DNA from: Fertoeibacter niger
Lineage (GTDB): Bacteria; Pseudomonadota; Alphaproteobacteria; Rhodobacterales; Rhodobacteraceae
DNA: 64,000 nucleotides
NCBI RefSeq assembly: GCF_009380135.2
Contig: NZ_WHUT02000009.1
Coordinates: 1-64,000 of the forward strand
Reading direction: 5' to 3'
How positions within the stretch are numbered: position 1 is the stretch's first letter; each line of letters starts with the position of its first letter. Positions 52,480-61,886 of the stretch are shown here, one piece after another. The notes under the pieces are model-generated. The model did no database searches. It worked only from the letters and a program-made list of their open reading frames with translations, and was not told where the DNA came from. Position numbers and translations under genes: made by a program.

Positions 52480-54173
52480 TGGCCATGACCCCCATTCTTG
52501 AACTTTCAGGCGTCTTCAAGGGCCATGGCACCGGAGCAGAGCGGAACGCGGTGCTGCGCAACATCAACCTGTCGGTGCGCGACGGCGAGTTTCTGGCGAT
52601 CCTGGGCTTTTCGGGCACCGGCAAGACCACGCTGATAAACCTGATGGCCGGGCTGGCCCTGCCCGATGCGGGAACGGTGCGTTTCAAGGGCGCAGCCGTG
52701 ACCGGCCCGGGGCCGGAGCGTGGCGTGGTGTTCCAGTCCTATTCGCTGATGCCGTGGCTGACCGTGGCTGGCAATGTGGCGCTGGCGGTGGATGCCGTGC
52801 ACCGCGACAAACCAAAGGCCGCACGCGCCGCGATGGTTGCGAAATACATCGGCATGGTGGGCCTGTCGCATGCCGCCGAACGCCGTCCGGCCGAGCTTTC
52901 GGGCGGCATGCGGCAGCGGGTTTCGGTGGCCCGTGCATTGGCGATGACGCCCGAGGTGCTGCTGCTGGACGAGCCTTTGTCGGCGCTGGACGCGCTGACC
53001 CGCGCCAATCTGGCCGACGAGATCGAGGCGATATGGGAGGCTGACCGCCGCACCGTCGTGCTGATCACCAATGACGTAGACGAGGCGTTGCTGCTGGCCG
53101 ACCGGATCGTGACACTGAACCCCGATGGCACGCTGGGCGCGGAATATGCGGTGACTTTGCCCCGCCCGCGCGACCGGGGGGCGATGAACCACGACGCCAC
53201 CTTCAAACGCCTGCGCGCCGATGTGACCAAGACGCTGATGGACATCGGCATTTCTGCGAAAGCCGATGGCAGCCGCCTGCTGCCGCAGGTCACACCGCTG
53301 CACGCCATGCCGCGCGCCTATGCGAAAGCGGCGGAAAGTTTCACCGATGACCGCTACCTGCATTTCTCGCAGCTGCACAAGATCTATCCCACGCCCAAAG
53401 GCCCGCTGACCGTGGTGGAGGATTTCAACCTGACGCTGAAGAAGGGCGAGTTCGTCTCGATCATCGGCCATTCCGGCTGCGGCAAATCCACGGTGCTGAC
53501 CATGGCAGCGGGGCTGAACGGCATCTCGAAAGGCGCGATCAAGCTGGACGGGTTGCATGTCGAAGGTGCCGACCCCGAACGCGCCGTGGTGTTCCAGTCG
53601 CCCAACCTGTTCCCCTGGCTGACCGCGAAAGAGAATGTGGCCATCGGGGTGGACAAGGTTTACCCCAAGGCCAGCCAGGCTGAGCGGCAAGAGGTGGTGG
53701 AATACTACCTTGAACGTGTCGGCCTGGCCGATGCGATGGACCGCCAAGCCGCCGACATGTCGAACGGCATGCGCCAGCGGGTCGGCATCGCCCGCGCCTT
53801 TGCCCTTTCGCCGAAACTTTTGCTGCTGGATGAACCCTTCGGCATGCTCGACAGCCTGACGCGGTGGGAGCTGCAAGAGGTGCTGATGGAGGTGTGGAGC
53901 CGCACCAAGGTGACGGCCATCTGCGTGACGCATGATGTGGACGAGGCCATCCTTCTGGCCGACCGCGTGGTGATGATGACCAACGGGCCGCGCGCCACCA
54001 TCGGCAAAATCGTTGACGTGGGCCTGCCGCGCCCCCGCACCCGCAAGGCCCTGCTGGAGGATCCTGATTACTACGGCTACCGCCAGCAGGTGCTGGATTT
54101 CCTGACCGAATACGAACATGGGGCCAAACCTGCCCCCGCACCAAAAAAGCCTGATGCCAAGGAGGCCGCGTGA
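52479..54173 (+). CDS. nrtC: Nitrate ABC transporter ATPase, tandem (NrtC/NrtD-like) fusion
   Basis: A 564-residue protein with two complete ABC ATPase domains. Domain 1 (about 1-235) has Walker A GFSGTGKTT, signature LSGGMRQRVSVARAL and Walker B LLLDEPLSALD. Domain 2 (about 285-540) has GHSGCGKST, signature MSNGMRQRVGIARAF, LLLDEPFGMLDSL and H-loop VTHDVDEAILLAD. Cyanobacterial NrtC carries an NrtA-like domain instead; here both ATP sites are on one chain. The C-terminus ends in an Ala/Pro/Lys tail. It overlaps nirB. Confidence 0.93.
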   Translation: MAMTPILELSGVFKGHGTGAERNAVLRNINLSVRDGEFLAILGFSGTGKTTLINLMAGLALPDAGTVRFKGAAVTGPGPERGVVFQSYSLMPWLTVAGNVALAVDAVHRDKPKAARAAMVAKYIGMVGLSHAAERRPAELSGGMRQRVSVARALAMTPEVLLLDEPLSALDALTRANLADEIEAIWEADRRTVVLITNDVDEALLLADRIVTLNPDGTLGAEYAVTLPRPRDRGAMNHDATFKRLRADVTKTLMDIGISAKADGSRLLPQVTPLHAMPRAYAKAAESFTDDRYLHFSQLHKIYPTPKGPLTVVEDFNLTLKKGEFVSIIGHSGCGKSTVLTMAAGLNGISKGAIKLDGLHVEGADPERAVVFQSPNLFPWLTAKENVAIGVDKVYPKASQAERQEVVEYYLERVGLADAMDRQAADMSNGMRQRVGIARAFALSPKLLLLDEPFGMLDSLTRWELQEVLMEVWSRTKVTAICVTHDVDEAILLADRVVMMTNGPRATIGKIVDVGLPRPRTRKALLEDPDYYGYRQQVLDFLTEYEHGAKPAPAPKKPDAKEAA

Positions 54174-56611
54174 TGTCGCAAAGACTTGTCGTGATCGGGG
54201 CCGGCATGGCCTCGGGCCGGGTGCTGGAGCATCTGTTTGAAGATGCGCCGGGGGCCTTCGAGGTTACGCTGTTCAACGGTGAGGCGCGGGGCAACTACAA
54301 CCGCATCATGCTGTCGCCCGTGCTGTCGGGTGAAAAATCCTATGCCCAGATCGTCACGCATGATGATGCCTGGTATGCCGCGCACAATGTCGATTGCCGC
54401 TTTGGCGAGCCTGTGGTGAAGATCGACCGCGAGCGCAGGATCGTCTATTCCAACGCGGGTGGCGTGCCATATGACAAGCTGCTGATCGCCACCGGATCTG
54501 CGCCCTTCATCATCCCGGTGCCGGGGCACAAGCTGCCCGGCGTTGTCACCTACCGCGACCTTGACGATACCAATGCCATGATCGCGGCGGCCCGGCCCGG
54601 TGCCAGGGCCGTGGTCATCGGCGGCGGGTTGCTGGGGCTGGAGGCGGCGGCAGGCCTTGCCCTGCGCGGGATGGAGGTGGTGGTCATTCACCTCATGGGG
54701 CATCCGATGGAGCGCCAGCTTGACCCGGCCGCAGGATACTTGCTGCAAAAGGCGCTGGAGGCGAAGGGCATCACCATCCATTGCAAGGGGGCGACCAAGG
54801 CCATTCTTGGCACAGACCGCGCCGAGGCGGTGCTGCTGGAGGATGGCACGGTTTACGGCGCCGACATTGTGGTGATGGCCGTGGGCATCCGCCCGGAAAC
54901 CCGGCTGGCCAATGATGCGCATCTGGAGGTGGGGCGCGGAATTGTCGTGACCGACCAGATGGTGACATCCGACCCCGACATTCTGGCTGTCGGTGAATGT
55001 GTGGAGCATGACAAGCAATTGTTCGGCCTTGTGGCCCCGCTCTACGATCAGGCCAGGGTGGTGGCCGCCACGCTGCTGGCCAACCCTGCCGCCTTCCGCC
55101 CGGTGCAGACGGCGACCAAGCTGAAGGTCACGGGCTGCGATCTGTTCAGTGCGGGCGATTTCGCCGATGCGCCCGACCGCGAGGATATCGTGTTCCGCGA
55201 TCCGGCACGCGGGGTCTACAAACGGTTGGTGCTGAAAGACAACCGCCTGATCGGCGCGGTGCTGTATGGCGATACGGCGGACGGGCAATGGTTCTTTGGC
55301 CTGATCAAGGACGCCACCGACATCACCGACATGCGCGAGACGCTGATATTCGGCCCGGCCTACCAAGGGGGGGCCTCGGTAAACCCTATGGCGGCCGTTG
55401 CAGCCTTGCCGCCTGAGGCGGAAATCTGTGGCTGCAACGGCGTCTGCAAGGGCAAGATAGTCACCGCGATCAGTAGCGGTGCCGTCACGCTGGATGCTGT
55501 GCGTGCGCTGACCAAGGCGTCATCCTCCTGCGGGTCTTGCACCGGGCTGGTGGAACAGGTGATGGCGGTCACGCTGGGCGATGCTTTCGCCAAGTCCGCA
55601 GCCCAGCCGATGTGCAAATGCTGCGATCACACGCATGAGGATGTGCGCCGGTTGATCCGCAGCAAGGCGCTGAAATCCATTCCCGCCGTGATGCAGGAAC
55701 TGGGCTGGAAAACGGCGGGCGGCTGCCATTCCTGCCGCCCGGCGCTGAACTATTACCTCTTGGCCGACTGGCCGCTGGAATACCGCGACGACCGGCAGAG
55801 CCGTTTCGTGAACGAACGCAACCACGCCAACATCCAGAAGGACGGCACCTATTCCGTCGTGCCGCGCATGTGGGGCGGGCTGACCACGCCGAATGAGCTG
55901 CGCGCGATTGCCGATGCCGCCGACAAATACAACGTGCCGATGGTCAAGGTGACGGGTGGCCAGCGCATCGACCTGCTGGGCGTGCGGAAAGAGGATCTGC
56001 CCGCGATGTGGGCCGATCTGAACGAAGCCGGGATGGTGTCGGGCCACGCCTATTCCAAGGGTCTGCGCACGGTGAAAACCTGTGTCGGCACCGAATTCTG
56101 CCGCTTTGGCACGCAGGATTCCACCGGGCTGGGGGTAAAGCTGGAAAAGCACCTGTGGGGGTCGTGGACGCCGCACAAGGTGAAAATGGGCGTCTCCGGC
56201 TGCCCGCGCAACTGCGCCGAGGCGACCTGCAAGGATGTGGGCGTGATCTGCGTGGACAGTGGCTATCAGATTTCCGTGGCGGGTGCGGCGGGGATGGAGG
56301 TGAAGGAAACCGAGTTTCTGGCCGCCACGGCGTCTGAGGCGGAGTGTATCGCGATCATCACCGCCTTCGTGCAGCTTTACCGCGAATCCGCCCGCTATCT
56401 GGACCGGCCGTGGAAATGGGTGGCCAAGGTGGGCCTCGACTGGGTGAAGACGCAGGTGGTGGATGATCTGGCCACCCGCGCCGCACTGGTCGAACGGTTC
56501 GAAGTCTCGCAATCCGTCTACCGCAAAGACCCCTGGGCGGAACACGCGAAACCATCCGAGCGCCCGAACTGGGGCATGCTCGCCGATCTGACGCTGGAGG
56601 CTGCGGAATGA
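54173..56611 (+). CDS. nirB: Assimilatory NAD(P)H nitrite reductase large subunit
   Basis: An 812-residue cytoplasmic enzyme reducing nitrite to ammonium with six electrons. The N-terminal FAD/NADH domain (LVVIGAGMASGRVLEHL; VVIGGGLLGLEAAAGLALRG) covers about 1-300. A BFD-like [2Fe-2S] region (CGCNGVCKGKIV ... SSCGSCTGLVEQV) lies around 420-470. The C-terminal siroheme-[4Fe-4S] reductase has KTCVGTEFCRFGTQDSTGLG and GVSGCPRNCAEATCKDVGVI, the four cluster Cys. AAGGAGG lies 7 bp before the ATG at 54173, which shares its A with the nrtC stop. It overlaps nirD by 4 bp. Confidence 0.95.
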   Translation: MSQRLVVIGAGMASGRVLEHLFEDAPGAFEVTLFNGEARGNYNRIMLSPVLSGEKSYAQIVTHDDAWYAAHNVDCRFGEPVVKIDRERRIVYSNAGGVPYDKLLIATGSAPFIIPVPGHKLPGVVTYRDLDDTNAMIAAARPGARAVVIGGGLLGLEAAAGLALRGMEVVVIHLMGHPMERQLDPAAGYLLQKALEAKGITIHCKGATKAILGTDRAEAVLLEDGTVYGADIVVMAVGIRPETRLANDAHLEVGRGIVVTDQMVTSDPDILAVGECVEHDKQLFGLVAPLYDQARVVAATLLANPAAFRPVQTATKLKVTGCDLFSAGDFADAPDREDIVFRDPARGVYKRLVLKDNRLIGAVLYGDTADGQWFFGLIKDATDITDMRETLIFGPAYQGGASVNPMAAVAALPPEAEICGCNGVCKGKIVTAISSGAVTLDAVRALTKASSSCGSCTGLVEQVMAVTLGDAFAKSAAQPMCKCCDHTHEDVRRLIRSKALKSIPAVMQELGWKTAGGCHSCRPALNYYLLADWPLEYRDDRQSRFVNERNHANIQKDGTYSVVPRMWGGLTTPNELRAIADAADKYNVPMVKVTGGQRIDLLGVRKEDLPAMWADLNEAGMVSGHAYSKGLRTVKTCVGTEFCRFGTQDSTGLGVKLEKHLWGSWTPHKVKMGVSGCPRNCAEATCKDVGVICVDSGYQISVAGAAGMEVKETEFLAATASEAECIAIITAFVQLYRESARYLDRPWKWVAKVGLDWVKTQVVDDLATRAALVERFEVSQSVYRKDPWAEHAKPSERPNWGMLADLTLEAAE

Positions 56612-56940
56612 ACTGGCTGGATATCGGGGCTTTGGCTGACATTCCCGCACAGGGCGCGCGGGTGGTGAAAACGGCCCATGGCTGTGTGGCGGTGTTTCGC
56701 ACTGCGGATGACCGGGTGTTTGCGATGGATGACCGCTGCCCCCACAAGGGCGGGCCTTTGTCGGAAGGCATCGTGCATGGCACGCAGGTCACATGCCCGC
56801 TGCACAACTGGGTGTTTGATCTGACAACCGGGCTTGCACAGGGGGCTGATGCAGGAGGTGTGGCAACCCATCCCGCGCGGGTGGAGGGGGGCCGCATCCT
56901 GCTGGATGCGGCGCTGCTGGCGCGGAGGGCGGCGGCGTGA
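56608..56940 (+). CDS. nirD: Nitrite reductase small subunit (Rieske type)
   Basis: A 110-residue Rieske-fold partner of NirB. DDRCPHKGGPLSEG and CPLHNWVFDLTTG give the CxH-x16-CxxH ligand set. It overlaps nirB by 4 bp and nasA by 4 bp (GTGA). Unlike some NirD proteins that lost the ligands, both Cys and both His are here, so a cluster should be bound. Confidence 0.93.
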   Translation: MNWLDIGALADIPAQGARVVKTAHGCVAVFRTADDRVFAMDDRCPHKGGPLSEGIVHGTQVTCPLHNWVFDLTTGLAQGADAGGVATHPARVEGGRILLDAALLARRAAA

Positions 56941-59597
56941 CGATCGGGGGCATGACGATCGGGGGCATGACGATGACGGGCACCATCCGCACCACATGCC
57001 CCTATTGCGGCGTGGGCTGCGGTGTGCTGGCCACGGCTGATGGCAGGGGCGGGTTTGACATCGCGGGCGACCCCGATCATCCGGCGAATTTCGGGCGGCT
57101 TTGTTCCAAGGGCTCGGCGCTGGGTGAGACTACGGGGCTGGAGGGGCGTTTGCTGACCCCCCGCATCAACGGGGTTCAGGCGGGGTGGGATCAGGCACTT
57201 GACCTTGTGGCAGGCCGCTTCCGCCAGACCATCGCCGAACATGGCCCGGATTCGGTGGCGTTTTATGTCTCGGGCCAGTTGCTTACCGAAGATTACTATG
57301 TGGCGAACAAGCTGATGAAGGGTTTCATCGGGTCTGCCAATATCGACACCAACAGCCGCCTTTGCATGGCGTCCTCGGTGGCGGGGCACAAGCGCGCCTT
57401 TGGCAGCGATACCGTGCCGGGCTTGTATGAGGATTTCGAGCAGGCCGATCTGGTGGTGCTGGTCGGCTCCAACCTCGCCTGGTGCCACCCGGTGCTGTAT
57501 CAGCGGCTGGTCGCGGCCAAGACCCTGCGGCCCGCGATGAAGGTGGTGGTGGTTGACCCGCGCCGCACCGCGACCTGCGATATCGCCGACCTGCATCTGG
57601 CGCTGGCCCCCGGGGCAGATGCCGCCCTGTTCAACGCGCTGCTGGCCCAGATAGTGGCGCGGGGCGCGGTCGACCGGAGGTTCCTCGCCCATGTCAGCGG
57701 TTTTGCCGAGGCGCTGGTGGCGGCCCAGGCCTCTGACCCCGGCGCAACGGGGCTTGCCCCGGCGGATCTGCGTGCCTTCTGCGACCTGTGGATCGGCACC
57801 GAAAAGGTTGTCACCGTCTACAGCCAGGGCATCAACCAGTCGGCCAGTGGCACCGACAAGGTGAATGCCATAATCAACTGTCACCTTGCCACGGGCCGCA
57901 TCGGCCGTCCCGGCATGGGGCCGTTTTCCGTCACAGGGCAGCCCAATGCCATGGGCGGGCGCGAGGTGGGCGGGCTGGCCAACATGCTGGCTTGCCATCT
58001 GGAACTGGACAATCCTGCGCACCGGGATGCCGTGCAGGGGTTCTGGGGCTCGCCTGCGATGCCCACGGCCCCCGGTCTGAAAGCGGTGGACATGTTCCGC
58101 GCGGTCGAGGAGGGCCGCATCAAGGCGTTGTGGATCATCTGCACCAACCCCGCCGTGTCGATGCCCGATGCCGACCGTGTGGCGGCGGCGATCAGGGGCT
58201 GCGATTTCGTGGTGGTGTCGGACATGATCGCCGAGACCGACACGACGCGGCTGGCGCATGTGCTGCTGCCCGCGACCGGCTGGGCGGAAAAGGATGGCAC
58301 GGTGACAAACTCGGAACGCCGCATCAGCCGCCAGCGGGCCTTGCGCGCGCCCGCAGGGCAGGCGCGGCATGACTGGCGGATCTTGGCAGATGTGGCGGCG
58401 CGGATGGGCTGGGGCGCGGCCTTTGCCTGGGCGTCGCCTGCCGAGGTGTTTGCCGAATATGCGGCGCTGTCGGGCGTGGCGGGCACGCTTGGCAGCGATT
58501 TCGACATTTCCAACCGCGCGGAGCAGGGGGCCGATGGCTATGCCGCGATGCAGCCTTTTTTGTGGCCCGATGCGCCCGCCCGTCAGGGGGGCCGCTTTTT
58601 CGGTGACGGGCGGTTCCACACCCCCGATGGCAAGGCCCGCATGCTGCCCGTCACGCCGCAAGCGCCAAAGGCCGCGCTGTCGCCGGACTACCCGTTCCGC
58701 CTGAACACGGGCCGCGTGCGGGATCACTGGCATACGCTGACGCGCACCGGGCTTTCGCCGCGCCTGTCGGCGCATCTGGCCGAACCGTTTCTGGAGATTC
58801 ACCCCGACGATGCGATGCGCCTTGGCCTCGCCCCCGCCGGTCTGGCCGAAGTGACCAGCCCGCAGGGCCGCGCCGTGCTGCGCGTGCTTGTCACCGACCG
58901 GGTGAAGCCGGGCGAGGTGTTTGCCCCGATGCACTGGACTGGTGAGACCGCACCCACGGGCCGGGTCGATGCGCTGGTGGCATCAGTTGTTGACCCGGTA
59001 TCGGGGCAGCCGGAAAGCAAGGCGGCGGCGGTGCGGGTGGCCCCCTTTGCCGCGCGCTGGCACGGGTTTGCAGTCTCTGCCAGCGCGTTCCGTCCCGAGG
59101 TCGACTTTTGGGCCGTGGCCCGCACCCAGCAGGGCATGCGCGCCGAACTTGCGGGCCTGACCATGCCCGAGGATTGGGAGACGATGGCGCGCATGTTGTT
59201 TACCCTGCCTGACGCAACAGCGTTGCACGTGATCGACCGGGCGCGGGGCATCGCGCGCATCGCATTTTGTGACGGGGCCCGGGTGTTGGCTGCGCTGTTC
59301 GTGTCGCCCGAACCCGTGGCCCTGTCGCGTGCCCATGTGGCGGGGCTGGTGGGGCAGGATAGCGCGCGGGAGGTTCTGTCAGGCCGCCCCGGCGCGGGCC
59401 GCCCCGACAACGGGGCCACTGTCTGCGCCTGTTTCGATGTGGGGGTCAACCAGATCATCCATGCCATTGCGGGCCAGCACGTGACCTCGGTTGACGCGCT
59501 TGGCAAAGCGCTGCGCGCGGGCACCAACTGCGGCTCCTGCCGCCCCGAGTTGCGCGCGCTAATCGCCCGCCACGCCCCGCCCCTTGCTGCGGAGTAA
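56937..59597 (+). CDS. nasA: Assimilatory nitrate reductase catalytic subunit
   Basis: An 886-residue Mo-bisMGD enzyme reducing nitrate to nitrite. The N-terminal [4Fe-4S] site is CPYCGVGC followed by RLCSKG; NIDTNSRLCMASSVAG carries the likely Mo-ligand Cys; MopB domains continue to about residue 770. A C-terminal BFD-like [2Fe-2S] domain (CACFDVGVNQIIHAI ... TNCGSCRPELRAL) links it to electron donors, as in Klebsiella NasA. The 5' end is unusual: a 15-bp unit is repeated (MTIGG-MTIGG-MTMTG), offering GTG 56937 and ATGs 56952, 56967 and 56973 as starts. Homologues begin just before CPYCGVGC, so the true start may be one of the later ATGs. Confidence 0.93.
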   Translation: MTIGGMTIGGMTMTGTIRTTCPYCGVGCGVLATADGRGGFDIAGDPDHPANFGRLCSKGSALGETTGLEGRLLTPRINGVQAGWDQALDLVAGRFRQTIAEHGPDSVAFYVSGQLLTEDYYVANKLMKGFIGSANIDTNSRLCMASSVAGHKRAFGSDTVPGLYEDFEQADLVVLVGSNLAWCHPVLYQRLVAAKTLRPAMKVVVVDPRRTATCDIADLHLALAPGADAALFNALLAQIVARGAVDRRFLAHVSGFAEALVAAQASDPGATGLAPADLRAFCDLWIGTEKVVTVYSQGINQSASGTDKVNAIINCHLATGRIGRPGMGPFSVTGQPNAMGGREVGGLANMLACHLELDNPAHRDAVQGFWGSPAMPTAPGLKAVDMFRAVEEGRIKALWIICTNPAVSMPDADRVAAAIRGCDFVVVSDMIAETDTTRLAHVLLPATGWAEKDGTVTNSERRISRQRALRAPAGQARHDWRILADVAARMGWGAAFAWASPAEVFAEYAALSGVAGTLGSDFDISNRAEQGADGYAAMQPFLWPDAPARQGGRFFGDGRFHTPDGKARMLPVTPQAPKAALSPDYPFRLNTGRVRDHWHTLTRTGLSPRLSAHLAEPFLEIHPDDAMRLGLAPAGLAEVTSPQGRAVLRVLVTDRVKPGEVFAPMHWTGETAPTGRVDALVASVVDPVSGQPESKAAAVRVAPFAARWHGFAVSASAFRPEVDFWAVARTQQGMRAELAGLTMPEDWETMARMLFTLPDATALHVIDRARGIARIAFCDGARVLAALFVSPEPVALSRAHVAGLVGQDSAREVLSGRPGAGRPDNGATVCACFDVGVNQIIHAIAGQHVTSVDALGKALRAGTNCGSCRPELRALIARHAPPLAAE

Positions 59598-59600
59598 GCC

Positions 59601-60374
59601 ATGAAACACGCCCCTTTTGCCGATCGCAGCCCGGGCTCCATCGCTTTGGTAGGGGCGGGGCCGGGCGCGCGTGACCTGCTGACGCTGCGCGCGGTGGCGC
59701 GGCTGGCGGCGGCGGATGTGGTGTTTTACGACAGGCTGGTAGACCCCGAGGTGCTGAGCCTCGCCCCGCAGGCCGAGCATGTGTTCGTGGGCAAGGAAGT
59801 GGGCGCGCATTCCTGGCCGCAAGACCGCATCAATGCCGTGATCGTCGCTGCCGCCTTGCAGGGCCGCCGGGTGGTGCGGCTGAAATCGGGCGATCCGTCG
59901 ATTTTTGGCCGCGCCTGTGAGGAACTCGACGCCGCCCGGAGCGTCGGCATCGCGGTAGAGATCGTGCCGGGCATCACCGCCGCCTCGGCCGCTGCGGCGG
60001 CGCTGGGGCGGCCGCTGACCGAACGGGGCGCGACCGACCGGCTGGTCATCGCCACCGCCACCTGCAAACCCGGCGATCCCGACCCGGAGCTTGCCGCGCT
60101 GCTGACCCCCGGCACCACGCTGGCGCTGTATATGGCCATGCACCGGCTGCCGCTGCTGGTGGCGCAGATGCTGGCCGCAGGCCATGACCCGGCGCTGGCA
60201 GTCGAGGTGGTCGGCTCGGCCAGCACATCGCGCGAGGCGGTGCTGCGCTGCACGCTGGCCAATCTGGTGGCGCGGGTGGCCGAGGCGGTGCTGGGCAACC
60301 CCGCAATCCTGCTGATACGCCATCCCAAGGCGGCGGCGGTCGCCACGCGGCGGGCCATTGCGCTGGTGGTCTGA
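59601..60374 (+). CDS. cobA: Uroporphyrinogen-III C-methyltransferase (siroheme synthesis)
   Basis: A 257-residue SUMT adding two methyl groups to uroporphyrinogen III, giving precorrin-2 for the siroheme of NirB. IALVGAGPGARDLLTLRAVARL is the SAM-site start, then VFYDRLVDPEVL, VGKEVGAHSWPQDRIN, VRLKSGDPSIFGRACEEL, VPGITAASAAAAALG and YMAMHRLP. It is single-domain, without the oxidase/chelatase half of CysG. It begins 3 bp after the nasA stop and ends the nas operon. Confidence 0.93.
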   Translation: MKHAPFADRSPGSIALVGAGPGARDLLTLRAVARLAAADVVFYDRLVDPEVLSLAPQAEHVFVGKEVGAHSWPQDRINAVIVAAALQGRRVVRLKSGDPSIFGRACEELDAARSVGIAVEIVPGITAASAAAAALGRPLTERGATDRLVIATATCKPGDPDPELAALLTPGTTLALYMAMHRLPLLVAQMLAAGHDPALAVEVVGSASTSREAVLRCTLANLVARVAEAVLGNPAILLIRHPKAAAVATRRAIALVV

Positions 60375-60664
60375 AACCTGCCCACCATAGCGGTGCGTTG
60401 ACTGGCGGCCTTCCACGGGGCGGCATGCGGCGACGGCCCCGAGAATCGCCGACGGGCCACACCATCCGCATTGCCGATTGCAGGCCGTTTGTTACGCCGC
60501 AGCGCAGCAGGTCGCTTTTGCCCAGCTTCCGGCAGCCAAGGAACAGCCACGGCAGAAAATCACCGGATTTGCCATGTTTTTGCTGTGCTTTGTCACCAAT
60601 TCACGGTGAAAGCCGGTCTTGGCGGGCGGCAAGGGTAGCTGCGTCCTCTGCCACAAATCGGCCA

Positions 60665-60704
60665 TTTTCATAGAACTGTTACAAAACTATTACATAAGCG
60701 TTGT
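60665..60704 (+). promoter_or_regulatory. Tandem Pho box upstream of pstS
   Basis: TTTTCAT-AGAA-CTGTTAC-AAAA-CTATTAC-ATAA-GCGTTGT gives four or five 7-bp units at exact 11-bp spacing; the two central ones (60676-60682, 60687-60693) are close to CTGTCAC/T. It ends 70 bp before the pstS ATG. This is the only signal I can support in the 399-bp gap 60375-60773. Confidence 0.75.
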
Positions 60705-60773
60705 GTCCGGCGCGTAACCAGACGCCGAGGCCGCTGACTGGCGTGCTGAATGGATACGAAAAGGGAGATCCAC

Positions 60774-61814
60774 ATGTCCTATATCAAGATGACCGTCTCG
60801 ACGCTGGCAATTGCTGCCGTCTCTGCCGGCACCGCCATGGCGCGCGACCAGGTTCAGGTGACGGGTTCGTCCACCGTGCTGCCCTATTCCACCATCGTGG
60901 CCGAAGCTTTCGGCGAAAACTTCGACTTCCCGTCGCCGGTGGTTGAAGGCGGTGGTTCGGGTGCCGGCCGCAAGAAGTTCTGCGAAGGCGTGGGCGAAAA
61001 CACCGTTGACGTTGCCAACTCCTCGTCGCGCATTTCGCAGTCCGACATCGACCTGTGCACCGCCAATGGCGTGACCGAGATCATCGAAGTGCGTTTCGGC
61101 TATGACGGCATCGTGTTCGCCTCGGCTGTTGACGGCCCGGATTTTGCGCTGACCCAAGCTGATGTTTACAACGGCATCGGCGCGCAAGTGCTGAAAGACG
61201 GCGCGCTGGTTGCCAACACCGCCGCGACCTGGGCTGACGTGAACGCCTCGCTGCCCGCGCAGACCATTCTGGCGCTGGTGCCCGGCACCAAGCACGGCAC
61301 CCGTGAAGTGTTCGACGAGAAAGTGATCCTGCAAGGCTGCGAAGATTCGGGCGCGTTTGCCGCTTTCGCCGCTGCCAACGCCGGTGACGAAGACAAGGCC
61401 GAAGAGCTGTGCATGGAACTGCGCACCGACGGCACGTCGATCGACATCGACGGCGACTACACCGAAACGCTGGCCCGTCTGGAAGCTGACAAGAACGCCC
61501 TGGGCATCTTCGGCCTGTCGTTCTACCAGAACAACACCGACAAGCTGCGCGTTGCAACGATGGCTGGCGTCGTTCCCTCGACCGAGTCGATCGCTTCGGG
61601 CGAATACCCCGTGTCGCGCCCGCTGTACTTCTACGTGAAGAAAGCCCACATCGGCGTGATCCCCGGCCTGAAGGAGTATGTGACCTTCTTCATGTCGGAT
61701 GACATCGCCGGCCCGAACGGCCCGCTGGCTGCCTATGGCCTGGTGTCCGACCCGGAACTGGCCGCCACCCAGGCGATGGTGGAAGCCGAGACCCCGATGG
61801 GTCCGCTGAACTAA
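60774..61814 (+). CDS. pstS: Phosphate ABC transporter substrate-binding protein
   Basis: A 346-residue periplasmic phosphate receptor of the alphaproteobacterial type. Signal peptide MSYIKMTVSTLAIAAVSAGTAMA, then VQVTGSSTVLPYSTIVAEAF, VEGGGSGAGRKKFCEGVGENTVDVANSSSRIS, VPGTKHGTREVFDEKVI and FGLSFYQNN. SD AAGGGAGA lies before the ATG at 60774. It is preceded by a tandem Pho box and followed by a terminator-like hairpin before pstC. Its codon use is visibly more biased to GCC/GGC/ATC than neighbours, as expected for a highly expressed gene. It is not closely similar to the pstS at 11155. Confidence 0.95.
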   Translation: MSYIKMTVSTLAIAAVSAGTAMARDQVQVTGSSTVLPYSTIVAEAFGENFDFPSPVVEGGGSGAGRKKFCEGVGENTVDVANSSSRISQSDIDLCTANGVTEIIEVRFGYDGIVFASAVDGPDFALTQADVYNGIGAQVLKDGALVANTAATWADVNASLPAQTILALVPGTKHGTREVFDEKVILQGCEDSGAFAAFAAANAGDEDKAEELCMELRTDGTSIDIDGDYTETLARLEADKNALGIFGLSFYQNNTDKLRVATMAGVVPSTESIASGEYPVSRPLYFYVKKAHIGVIPGLKEYVTFFMSDDIAGPNGPLAAYGLVSDPELAATQAMVEAETPMGPLN

Positions 61815-61828
61815 GCTGACTGAACGCC

Positions 61829-61863
61829 GGGGCGGTGCCGAAAGGTGCCGCCCCACTTCTTTT
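61829..61863 (+). terminator. Terminator-like hairpin between pstS and pstC
   Basis: GGGGCGGTGCC-GAAA-GGTGCCGCCCC (61829-61854) forms an 11-bp stem with two G-U pairs and a GNRA tetraloop, followed by ACTTCTTTT. It likely causes partial termination, favouring pstS. Confidence 0.75.
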
Positions 61864-61886
61864 CATTCTTGCGGACGGGACAGCCG

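Noticed and set aside
56358-58934. An 858-codon minus-strand frame
   Set aside because: Antisense to nirB-nirD-nasA; composition is artefactual and the sense proteins are clear.
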